Assembly: GCA_946221025.1 (NCBI GenBank)
Contig: CAMIMS010000026.1
Coordinates: 1 to 24,157, forward strand
Length of the DNA stretch: 24,157 nt
Direction: 5' to 3'
Source of the DNA: an uncultured Pseudoclavibacter sp.
Lineage (GTDB): Bacteria > Actinomycetota > Actinomycetes > Actinomycetales > Microbacteriaceae
This document shows positions 14,240-20,701 of the stretch, in pieces (the first letter of the stretch is position 1; each line of letters begins with the position of its first letter). The position numbers and the translations under genes are program-made. Below the pieces are notes generated by a model, which searched no databases, was not told the origin of the DNA, and was given only the letters and a program-made list of their open reading frames with translations.

Positions 14240-14905
14240 ATGAAGATTTCGACACCGACACCCCTGCGCCTGGCCTCTGGACTCGGAGCCTTCGCATTCG
14301 GCGTGGCTGCGCTCACCGGTTGCGTTCAACAGGCGCCCGCAACGACGACTGAAACGGTCGTTGAAACCACCACTGTCGAGGCTGAGCCCGCGCTGGACGA
14401 TGGCGACCAGGGTGGCACCGACACGGCTGCGGCCGCCGAGTGGAAGCCGTTCGTTGACCCCGACGGCGACCCGGGTGAGGCCTGCAGCGCCCTCACCGGC
14501 ATCGATCCAGAGAAGGACGCCGACAAGTGGCGACTGGGCTGGACCGAAGAGGACGTCAACAAATCGTATGTTGCGACGGATGAACCGTTCACCGGTGAGT
14601 TCGCGACGCTCTTCGGTGACGGCGAGGGCGCTATTGAGTGCGGATTCGTCGAGAACGACGGGCAGGCAAAGGAGTCGGCCTACGCATCCGGTTACATGCT
14701 CCTGCAGGACGGTGAGGCGCAGAAGCTTCGCGACAGCCTCGCCGCTATTGAGGGCATGGAGGTCCGTGAGGAGGACGGTCGCACGATCTACACCTACACG
14801 ATTTCGCGCGTCTATCACCGCGGGCAGACGTATTTCTCCGTGGGTGAGAACGACGTGTTCTGGGCCGAGGGCAAGCCCGCCTGGGATGGCGCTCCCGACC
14901 TGTGA
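14240..14905 (+). CDS. Hypothetical lipoprotein
   Basis: I do not recognise a family. The 221-residue protein has a long signal peptide with lipobox A-L-T-G-C (Cys28 is the predicted lipidated residue), a Thr/Val/Glu-rich linker (about 29-66) and an acidic outer domain. That domain has two cysteines, C82 (GEACSALTG) and C134 (AIECGFVEN), suited to one disulfide, and an aromatic-rich end (TYTISRVYHRGQTYFSVGENDVFWAEG). ATG 14240 is chosen because AAAGGA lies 7 bases upstream; a longer frame runs back into the tRNA and is not real. The gene begins 45 bases after the tRNA without a terminator between, so both may be on one transcript. A hairpin follows 27 bases after the stop. Probable cell-surface protein. 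Confidence 0.8.
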   Translation: MKISTPTPLRLASGLGAFAFGVAALTGCVQQAPATTTETVVETTTVEAEPALDDGDQGGTDTAAAAEWKPFVDPDGDPGEACSALTGIDPEKDADKWRLGWTEEDVNKSYVATDEPFTGEFATLFGDGEGAIECGFVENDGQAKESAYASGYMLLQDGEAQKLRDSLAAIEGMEVREEDGRTIYTYTISRVYHRGQTYFSVGENDVFWAEGKPAWDGAPDL

Positions 14906-14932
14906 TTCACGTGCAATCACTCAAGCAAACGG

Positions 14933-14969
14933 GTGGCCGGTCACTTCTCCTTCGTGGGTGACCGGCCAC
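14933..14969. terminator. Hairpin between convergent genes
   Basis: GTGGCCGGTCAC (14933-14944) and GTGACCGGCCAC (14958-14969) form a 12-bp perfect stem with a 13-base loop and no T-run. It lies between the lipoprotein gene (ends 14905) and the pyrophosphatase gene (ends 14993 on the other strand), where a shared terminator is expected. Confidence 0.65.
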
Positions 14970-14992
14970 TCGCCGTTGGTGGGTGATTCTCG

Positions 14993-15610
14993 CTAGCGTC
15001 CCGGCCGAAGGCGGCGCAGGTACGGGATGAGCGCCTCGAACGCGCGGCGGCGGTGGCTCGCCGCATCCTTCTCGGCATCGGTGAGTTCGGCCGATGAGCG
15101 CTCCTCCCCCTCCGGTTGAAAGATCGGGTCGTACCCGAAGCCGTGCTCGCCGCGGCGCTCGTGAAGCACGCGCCCGGGCCAAATGCCGAGCTCCACATGC
15201 TCGGTGCCGTCGGGCAGCGCAAGCGCGGCCGCGGCGGTGAAGTTCGCGCCGCGGTGTGCGTCCTCAATGTCCGAGAGCTGCCATAGGAGCAGGTCGACGT
15301 TCTCGGCCGCATCCTTCGCCGGGCCCGACCAGCGCGCAGAGAAGATGCCGGGCGCGCCACCGAGCACATCGACGCAAATCCCCGAGTCGTCTGCGATTGC
15401 TGGAAGGCCCGTGTGCGCGGCGGCAGCGCGAGCCTTGAGCAGCGCATTCTCTTCGAAGCTCGTACCGGTCTCCGCGGGTTCCGGCCCGTCGTAGCCAACG
15501 AGGTCAATGCCGGTGAGGTGCTCCCCCAGGATGCGGCGAAGCTCGATGAGCTTGTGCGCATTGTGGGAGGCGAGCACGACCTTCACAGGTGCGGTTCCCG
15601 TTTCGCTCAT
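14993..15610 (-). CDS. rdgB: RdgB/HAM1-family non-canonical purine NTP pyrophosphatase
   Basis: The enzyme hydrolyses XTP, dITP and ITP to monophosphates, keeping deaminated purines out of DNA and RNA. The 205-residue product has the family motifs in order: 'SHNAHKLIELRRIL' near the N-terminus, 'ETGTSFEENALLKA', the active-site 'IADDSGICVDVLGGAPGIFSA'-type stretch, 'GFGYDPIF' and the C-terminal 'SHRRRAFEAL'. ATG 15610 has GGAG 10 bases upstream and sits 5 bases after the rph stop; GTG 15619, overlapping that stop as GTGA, is an equal alternative (208 residues). It is the last gene of the murI-rph-rdgB operon, a gene order common in actinobacteria. Confidence 0.93.
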   Translation of the reverse strand: MSETGTAPVKVVLASHNAHKLIELRRILGEHLTGIDLVGYDGPEPAETGTSFEENALLKARAAAAHTGLPAIADDSGICVDVLGGAPGIFSARWSGPAKDAAENVDLLLWQLSDIEDAHRGANFTAAAALALPDGTEHVELGIWPGRVLHERRGEHGFGYDPIFQPEGEERSSAELTDAEKDAASHRRRAFEALIPYLRRLRPGR

Positions 15611-15615
15611 CACGC

Positions 15616-16383
15616 TCACGCTCCGCGGGAGGGCAGCGGCTCTGCGAGCACCTGTTGCTGCTTCGTGGTGAGCTTGGCCGTGCCCGCGAGCGCGAGGTCG
15701 AGCAGGCGGTTCAGCTCATCCCGGCTGAACGGTGCGCCCTCGGCGGTCCCCTGCACTTCGATGAGTGCGCCAGAGCCGGTCGCAACAACGTTCATATCGG
15801 TCTCGGCGCGGGAGTCTTCCTCGTAGGGCAGGTCGAGTCGCGGCTCGCCATCGATGATGCCGACCGAGATCGCGGCGACCGAGTCGGTGAGCACCTGCGC
15901 GCCCTTGGTCACGTGACCTTCGCCCCGCGCCCACTCGATCGCATCCGCGAGCGCCACGTACGCGCCGGTGATTGCCGCGGTGCGGGTGCCGCCGTCGGCC
16001 TGCAGCACATCGCAGTCGAGCATGATCGTGTTCTCGCCGAGCGCGTCAAGGTCGACGATCGCGCGAAGCGAGCGCCCGATCAGGCGCGAAATCTCGTGCG
16101 TGCGGCCACCCACTTTGCCCTTCACCGATTCGCGGCTGGAGCGCTCGTTCGTGGCGCGCGGCAGCATCGCGTACTCGGCGGTCACCCAGCCGCGGCCCTG
16201 TCCGGTCAGCCAGCGCGGCACGCCCGGCTCGAATGAGGCGGTGCACAGCACCCGGGTGCGGCCGAACGAGATGAGTGCCGAGCCCTCGGCCTGCTCGCTC
16301 CATCCGCGCTCGATGGTGACAGGGCGAAGCTCATCCGCTCGCCGTCCGTCGGCGCGTGTAATCGGGGTAGTGAGGTCGCTCAT
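15616..16383 (-). CDS. rph: Ribonuclease PH
   Basis: RNase PH is a phosphate-dependent 3'-5' exoribonuclease that trims tRNA precursors. The 255-residue protein has the family's hallmark segments: 'RADGRRADELRPVTIERG' at the start, 'GQGRGWVTAEYAMLPRAT', 'GGRTHEISRLIGRSLRA', 'LDCDVLQADGGTRTAAITGAY' and 'DLPYEEDSRAETDMNVV'. ATG 16383 is preceded by GAAGGAG at the right distance. It starts 55 bases after murI and ends next to the pyrophosphatase start, so the three genes probably share one mRNA. Confidence 0.96.
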   Translation of the reverse strand: MSDLTTPITRADGRRADELRPVTIERGWSEQAEGSALISFGRTRVLCTASFEPGVPRWLTGQGRGWVTAEYAMLPRATNERSSRESVKGKVGGRTHEISRLIGRSLRAIVDLDALGENTIMLDCDVLQADGGTRTAAITGAYVALADAIEWARGEGHVTKGAQVLTDSVAAISVGIIDGEPRLDLPYEEDSRAETDMNVVATGSGALIEVQGTAEGAPFSRDELNRLLDLALAGTAKLTTKQQQVLAEPLPSRGA

Positions 16384-16438
16384 GCGTGCTCCTTCGAGGT
16401 CGTCGAATCGTTCGGATGCGTGGTCGATGGCTTGCCGC

Positions 16439-17245
16439 TCATTCGGCCTCCTGCAGGCGCCGGACGTTCTCGATGGCCGGGCCGAGGAGGGTGCGGGCGA
16501 GGGCTTTGAACTCGTCAATGTCGTCGCCGGTCGTTCGGTACGACATCTCGGGCTCGGCCCCATCCGGGGCGAGCAGGTCGTGCGAAATGAGCGTTCGGTA
16601 CAGGTCGTTGGCCGTCTCAACATCGTTCGACACGAGCGCCGTGTCCTGGCCGGCGACGTAGCTGATCACGCCCTTGAGAAACGGGTAGTGCGTGCATCCG
16701 AGCACGATCGTGTCGACGTTCGCGTCGTTGAGGGGCGCGAGGTATTCGCGGGTCACATCGACGAGCTCGGGGCTCGTGGTGTCGCCGCGCTCAACGAACT
16801 CCACGAATCGCGGGCAGGCGTTGAGAGTTAGGTCGATGTTCGCGTCCGCTTCAGCGAATGCGCGCTGGTAGGCGCCCGAGCGCACGGTCGCGGCGGTCGC
16901 GAGCACGCCGATGCGGCCGGAGCGGGTGGCAGTCAACGCACCGCGCACAGCCGGGCGAATCACCTCGACCACCGGCACGTCGTAACGTTCTTTCGCATCC
17001 GAGAACGATGCGGCCGTCGCACTATTGCAGGCGATGACGAGCACCTTCACACCATCTGCGACGAGACGATCCATCACCGCGAAACTGCTGTCACGAATCT
17101 CGTCGATCGATTTCGGCCCGTAGGGCTGGTTCGCGGTGTCGGCGACATAGAGGATGGATTCGCGGGGCAATTGCGAATGAATCTCCCGCGCGACCGTGAG
17201 CCCCCCAACTCCCGAGTCGAACACGCCGATTGGTGCTGAATTCAT
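16439..17245 (-). CDS. murI: Glutamate racemase
   Basis: MurI interconverts L- and D-glutamate, supplying D-Glu for peptidoglycan stem peptides; it acts in the cytoplasm without a cofactor. The 268-residue protein carries 'GVFDSGVGGLTVAREI' with Asp10 and Ser11, the first catalytic cysteine Cys73 in 'IACNSATA', and the second, Cys184, in 'VLGCTHYPFL' with His186. 'YVADTANQPYGPKS' is also typical. ATG 17245 is fixed by a TAAGAT box 7 bases upstream; an in-frame start at 17359 lies inside the divergent gene and is rejected. It is the first gene of the murI-rph-rdgB operon. Confidence 0.96.
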   Translation of the reverse strand: MNSAPIGVFDSGVGGLTVAREIHSQLPRESILYVADTANQPYGPKSIDEIRDSSFAVMDRLVADGVKVLVIACNSATAASFSDAKERYDVPVVEVIRPAVRGALTATRSGRIGVLATAATVRSGAYQRAFAEADANIDLTLNACPRFVEFVERGDTTSPELVDVTREYLAPLNDANVDTIVLGCTHYPFLKGVISYVAGQDTALVSNDVETANDLYRTLISHDLLAPDGAEPEMSYRTTGDDIDEFKALARTLLGPAIENVRRLQEAE

Positions 17246-17252
17246 CCGCTCG

Positions 17253-17258
17253 ATCTTA
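17253..17258 (-). promoter_or_regulatory. -10 box of the leaderless murI promoter
   Basis: TAAGAT on the minus strand (17258 to 17253) ends 7 bases before the murI ATG. It is 13 bases from the -10 box of the opposite gene, so the two promoters overlap. Confidence 0.62.
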
Positions 17259-17271
17259 TGCGGCGAGGCTC

Positions 17272-17277
17272 TAGGCT
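17272..17277 (+). promoter_or_regulatory. -10 box of a leaderless promoter for nicotinate phosphoribosyltransferase
   Basis: TAGGCT ends 7 bases before the ATG at 17285, with no ribosome binding site. Its -35 region coincides with the murI -10 box, so simultaneous occupation by two polymerases seems impossible. Confidence 0.62.
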
Positions 17278-17284
17278 TCCCGTC

Positions 17285-18622
17285 ATGCTTGCCGCGCCGA
17301 AATCCACCGCGCTCATGACCGACCAGTACGAGCTGACCATGCTCGACGCTGCGCTGCACGACGGCACCGCCGATACCCCGTGCATCTTCGAACTGTTCGG
17401 CCGCAAACTCCCCCAGGGCCGCCGCTACGGCATCGTCGCGGGCCCGGGTCGCGCGATGGAGCTGCTTCGCGCATTCCGCTTTGAGGATGAGGAACTCGAG
17501 TTCCTGCGCGACCAGCAGATTGTCTCTGCCAAAGCCCTCGATTGGCTCGCGAACTACCGCTTTTCCGGCTCGATTCGCGGCTATCGCGAGGGCGAGGTGT
17601 ACTTCCCGAATTCGCCGCTCATGGAGGTGCGCTCGAGCTTCGCGGAGGGCGTGCTGCTCGAGACGATGCTGCTGTCGGTCATGAACTACGACTCGGCCGT
17701 TGCCACGGGCGCCGCGCGCATGGTGACCGCCGCCGGCGACCGGCCGCTGGCCGAAATGGGCTCACGGCGTATGAACGAGCAGGCCGCGATCGCCGCCTCC
17801 CGCGCCGCGTACATCGCCGGGTTCTCATCCACCAGCAACCTCGAAGCCGGCCGCACCTGGGGCGTTCCCACAATGGGCACGGCCGCCCACTCGTGGACAC
17901 TCCTGCACGAGCGCGAAGAGGATGCGTTCAAAGCGCAGGTCGACACGCTCGGCACCGGCACGACGCTGCTCGTCGACACCTACGACGTTGAGAACGCGGT
18001 TGAGCTCGCGGTGAAGGTTGCCGGCACCGAGCTCGGTGGCGTGCGCCTCGACTCTGGCGACCTGCCGGTGCTCGTGCGCGAGGTGCGCGACCAGCTCGAC
18101 GCGCTCGGCGCCACGAACGCGCGCATCACCGTCACCAACGACCTCAACGAATACGCCATCAACGGACTGAAGGCAGACCCGGTGGATGCGTACGGCGTCG
18201 GCACGAGCGTTGTCACCGGCTCGGGCGCCGTCACCTGCGGGTTCGTGTACAAGCTCGTCGCCCGCTGCGGTGCCGACGGCGAGTGGGTGCCGGTCGCCAA
18301 ACGCTCCCCCGGAAAGATCTCGATCGGCGGCGCGAAGGTGCCCGTTCGCCGACGCAACGAGCGCGGCATCGCCACGGGAGAGCTCGTCGGCATCGGTGAG
18401 TTCGCGGTGGGCGACCACGACGACCGCCCGCTGTACGTCGACTACGTCACCGATGGCGAGATCAACGAAGACTGGCTCGGCAAGAACGGCGTCAAGCTCG
18501 CCCGCGAACACCGCGCCGAAGCCATGGCCGAGCTACCGCGCCAGGCCCGGCGCCTGCAGCCGGGAGACCCCATCCTCGAAACGATCTTCGTGGATGAGCA
18601 GGGCAAGCGCCGCGAGCACTAG
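17285..18622 (+). CDS. pncB: Nicotinate phosphoribosyltransferase
   Basis: The enzyme joins nicotinate and PRPP to nicotinate mononucleotide, the entry step of NAD salvage. The 445-residue product starts with the typical 'STALMTDQYELTMLDAALHDG', continues with 'FELFGRKLPQGRRYGIVAG', 'GSIRGYREGEVYFPNSPLMEV', 'LLETMLLSVMNYDSAVATGAARM', 'AGFSSTSNLEAGRTWGVPTMGTAAHSW', and the signature 'GGVRLDSGDLPVLVREVR'. Length and order match the bacterial NAPRTase family. The start is ATG 17285, given by the leaderless -10 box; an in-frame ATG at 17258 lies before the predicted transcription start. It is a single gene, convergent with the methyltransferase gene downstream (42 bases between, with only a small CACGCG-TT-CGCGTG hairpin at 18634-18647). 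Confidence 0.95.
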   Translation: MLAAPKSTALMTDQYELTMLDAALHDGTADTPCIFELFGRKLPQGRRYGIVAGPGRAMELLRAFRFEDEELEFLRDQQIVSAKALDWLANYRFSGSIRGYREGEVYFPNSPLMEVRSSFAEGVLLETMLLSVMNYDSAVATGAARMVTAAGDRPLAEMGSRRMNEQAAIAASRAAYIAGFSSTSNLEAGRTWGVPTMGTAAHSWTLLHEREEDAFKAQVDTLGTGTTLLVDTYDVENAVELAVKVAGTELGGVRLDSGDLPVLVREVRDQLDALGATNARITVTNDLNEYAINGLKADPVDAYGVGTSVVTGSGAVTCGFVYKLVARCGADGEWVPVAKRSPGKISIGGAKVPVRRRNERGIATGELVGIGEFAVGDHDDRPLYVDYVTDGEINEDWLGKNGVKLAREHRAEAMAELPRQARRLQPGDPILETIFVDEQGKRREH

Positions 18623-18664
18623 TCGGCACGGCACACGCGTTCGCGTGACGCGCACGCGCGGTCG

Positions 18665-19210
18665 TCAGAGCGCCTTGGTGCTCGTATCTGCTGCGACCCC
18701 AGCCTCCCGTTCGAGGAGGCTGCGTTTGATGGCCTCGCCGTAGCGAAACTTGCCGACGGTGCCGTCGCTTCGAACGGCGCGGTGGCAGGGCACGAACAGC
18801 GCCACCGCATTCGCGGCGCAGGCGCTCGCGGCCGCGCGCACCGCTCGAGGGTTGCCCGCATTCTCTGCCAGTTCGGTGTAGGTGACGGGCGCACCGGGCT
18901 CGGTTTCCCGCAGCGCATCGAGCGCTCGGGCGTGAAATGCGCTCACCTGTTGCGAGGTCGGGATGCTGGCGGGTGCATCGTGCACGCCCCGGTAAAAGGC
19001 GCTCACCGCGTCGAGGGCGGCATTGAGCACGGGCTGCGCATCCCGGCCTTCCTCGTCGGCTCCGGGCACAACGTCGACCGCGTCAATGCCCGCGAGCGCC
19101 GCGAGCGTGGGAATGTCATCAGTCCATCCCGAGGCAATCACCGCATCCGCCGACGCTATGACGGTGAACACCCCATCCGGGGTGTCAATGCTGCCGGATG
19201 CGAACCGCAT
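18665..19210 (-). CDS. ogt: Methylated-DNA--protein-cysteine S-methyltransferase
   Basis: This family repairs O6-methylguanine in DNA by irreversible transfer of the methyl group to a cysteine. The 181-residue protein has the acceptor motif PCHR (141-144, Cys142), the helix-turn-helix region with 'VTYTELAENAGNPRAVRAAASACAANAVALFVPCHR', and 'GTVGKFRYGEAIKRSLLERE' at the end. The N-terminal half is the variable family domain. It has no AraC or AdaA domain, so it is the Ogt type rather than Ada. ATG 19210 lies 4 bases after the stop of the DUF3039 gene, which suggests translational coupling. Confidence 0.92.
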   Translation of the reverse strand: MRFASGSIDTPDGVFTVIASADAVIASGWTDDIPTLAALAGIDAVDVVPGADEEGRDAQPVLNAALDAVSAFYRGVHDAPASIPTSQQVSAFHARALDALRETEPGAPVTYTELAENAGNPRAVRAAASACAANAVALFVPCHRAVRSDGTVGKFRYGEAIKRSLLEREAGVAADTSTKAL

Positions 19211-19214
19211 GCGA

Positions 19215-19508
19215 TTAGTCCCGCAGCACGTTCTCGTAGATCTCCTTGCACGCCGGGCACACCGGGAACCGGTCGGGGTTCGCGTTCGGCAGCCACTTCT
19301 TGCCGCAAAGCGCCCGCACCGGCTTACCGGTCACCGCCGATTCGAGAATCTGTTCTTTGCGCACATAGTGCGAAAAGCGGTCGTGATCGCCCTCATCCAG
19401 CTGCTCGTCATTGAGCAGCTTCTCGAGTTCACGATCGAGCACATCGGTGCCGCCCGCGGGTTCAGTTCCGATCGTTCCCGGTTCGTTGCTGGAGCTCGCA
19501 GATCGCAT
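19215..19508 (-). CDS. DUF3039 family protein
   Basis: A 97-residue actinobacterial protein of unknown function. After an acidic, low-complexity start (about 1-35) comes the conserved part: 'DHDRFSHYVRKEQILESAVTGKPVRALCGKKWLPNANPDRFPVCPACKEIY'-type sequence, quoted here by its key residues His45, Cys69 and Cys84-x2-Cys87. The three cysteines plus a histidine resemble a small zinc site; this is inferred. ATG 19508 is supported by TACACT 6 bases upstream (leaderless). It precedes the methyltransferase gene in a two-gene unit and diverges from the EcsC-like gene. Confidence 0.88.
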   Translation of the reverse strand: MRSASSSNEPGTIGTEPAGGTDVLDRELEKLLNDEQLDEGDHDRFSHYVRKEQILESAVTGKPVRALCGKKWLPNANPDRFPVCPACKEIYENVLRD

Positions 19509-19514
19509 TCGCCC

Positions 19515-19520
19515 AGTGTA
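19515..19520 (-). promoter_or_regulatory. -10 box of the leaderless DUF3039 promoter
   Basis: TACACT on the minus strand (19520 to 19515) ends 6 bases before the ATG, with no ribosome binding site between. Confidence 0.6.
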
Positions 19521-19600
19521 CGAGCCCGAAGCGCGCGGGGTCGCCTCTCGCAAGAGGACGCTCACGGCGAACCTGACCGGGTTCTCGGGTGCGGGGTCTC

Positions 19601-19606
19601 TAGTGT
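19601..19606 (+). promoter_or_regulatory. Candidate -10 box of the EcsC-like gene
   Basis: TAGTGT would start transcription near 19613, giving a leader of about 29 bases that contains GAGGAGG at 19629-19635. The nearest -35-like sequence (CTGACC at 19573) is too far away to count. Confidence 0.4.
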
Positions 19607-19641
19607 TAACGCATCGTGCACAACGCCCGAGGAGGCAATCT

Positions 19642-20526
19642 GTGAGCAACGAGGATGAGCGCACTGTCGCACCACTGCCCGAATCATTCGAAGGCGTCGA
19701 GAACGAACAGGTGGATGTGGAGGGGCTGGAAAAGCTCATTCACAACGTGCTGTCGGTACAGCGCCCCGTCGTCGTGCACCAGATTCGCGCGCTTCGCACC
19801 CGGCACGCGAACGACACTCCCGCGCAACTGATCGAGCGCATCGAGAACCAGTACCGCTCATCGGCCACGGTCGCCGGTGGCGCGATCGGAGCGACCGCTG
19901 CCGCACCCGGGCTTGGCACCGCGCTCTCGCTCGGGCTCAGCGGCGCCGAAGTGATCGGCTTTCTTGAGATGACGGCCCTGTACTCGCTCGCGATGGCGGA
20001 GATTCACGGGCTGAACGTGTCTGACCCCGTTCGAGCGCGCACGCTCGTCATGTCGATCATGCTCGGGGATGCCGCGAAGGATGTGGTCAAGCGGTTCTCG
20101 CTGTCGGCGACGGGCCGCGCACCGAGCGCGAACGCGCGCATGGGCGAGATCATCGCGAGCTTCGTGCCCGCCTCCATGGTTGGGCCGCTCGGGGACGCCA
20201 TCCAGTCGGCGTTCGTGAAGAAATACACCAAGCGCATCGGCGCGAGCGCCGTGGGTCGCGCGGTGCCGTTCGGCATTGGCGCCGTCGTGGGTGGGGCCGC
20301 GAACCGCGCGATGGCGACTGCCGTCATTGCCTCCGCTCATCGAGCGTTCGGTCCGGCACCGTCGGTGTTCCCGATGGACCTCTCCCCCGATCCCGACAAT
20401 GCATCCAAGCGAAAAGGACTGTTCTTCACGCGCCGCAAATCGCTCGAGTCAGGGAGCGACAGTGTTGATCATGCGTCGGACGAAAGCGCGACGAAGAAGA
20501 AGCGCCGCCGTCGCCGCGACCGCTAA
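19642..20526 (+). CDS. EcsC-like family protein
   Basis: The 294-residue protein has a charged N-terminal part (1-72), then a long Gly/Ala-rich hydrophobic stretch (about 75-118: 'VAGGAIGATAAAPGLGTALSLGLSGAEVIGFLEMTALYSLAMAEIHGL' region), helices with 'DAAKDVVKRFS', and a second Gly/Ala stretch 'VPFGIGAVVGGAANRAMATAVIASAHRAFG' (208-237). That order, with the glycine-rich pair and the final 'N-R...A', fits the EcsC family (PF12787 type), whose function is poorly known. Residues 285-294 form a basic tail, KKKRRRRRDR. The start is GTG 19642, fixed by GAGGAGG 6 bases upstream; the frame is open further up but runs through the divergent promoter region. Family call is from pattern only. Confidence 0.68.
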   Translation: MSNEDERTVAPLPESFEGVENEQVDVEGLEKLIHNVLSVQRPVVVHQIRALRTRHANDTPAQLIERIENQYRSSATVAGGAIGATAAAPGLGTALSLGLSGAEVIGFLEMTALYSLAMAEIHGLNVSDPVRARTLVMSIMLGDAAKDVVKRFSLSATGRAPSANARMGEIIASFVPASMVGPLGDAIQSAFVKKYTKRIGASAVGRAVPFGIGAVVGGAANRAMATAVIASAHRAFGPAPSVFPMDLSPDPDNASKRKGLFFTRRKSLESGSDSVDHASDESATKKKRRRRRDR

Positions 20527-20624
20527 CGAGAGCGCGCGTGCCGGCTGCCCGGTTTATCCCGGCCCCCGGCGCGCCCTTGGCCGCTGGGGCGCGTCACCCA
20601 TTTTGTGGGGCTCTTGCAGTCCTT

Positions 20625-20680
20625 ACCGGGTGTCACCCACCGACCGCACCAGACCGGGTGCCGCCCACCGGCCGCGCCAG
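20625..20680. repeat. Two-copy 28-bp tandem repeat
   Basis: Copy 1 (20625-20652) and copy 2 (20653-20680) are directly adjacent, both start ACCGGGTG and end CCAG, and match at 24 of 28 positions; all four differences are transitions. The repeat fills much of the 175-base gap between the convergent EcsC-like and HtrA genes. No ordinary hairpin-plus-T-run terminator was seen in this gap. Confidence 0.75.
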
Positions 20681-20701
20681 CACGCGCCATGCCTATAAGC
20701 C

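Noticed and set aside
16384..16623. Upstream extension of the rph frame into murI
   Set aside because: ATG 16383 has a good GAAGGAG site and gives the standard RNase PH start; the extension is Ser/Arg/Pro-rich shadow sequence.
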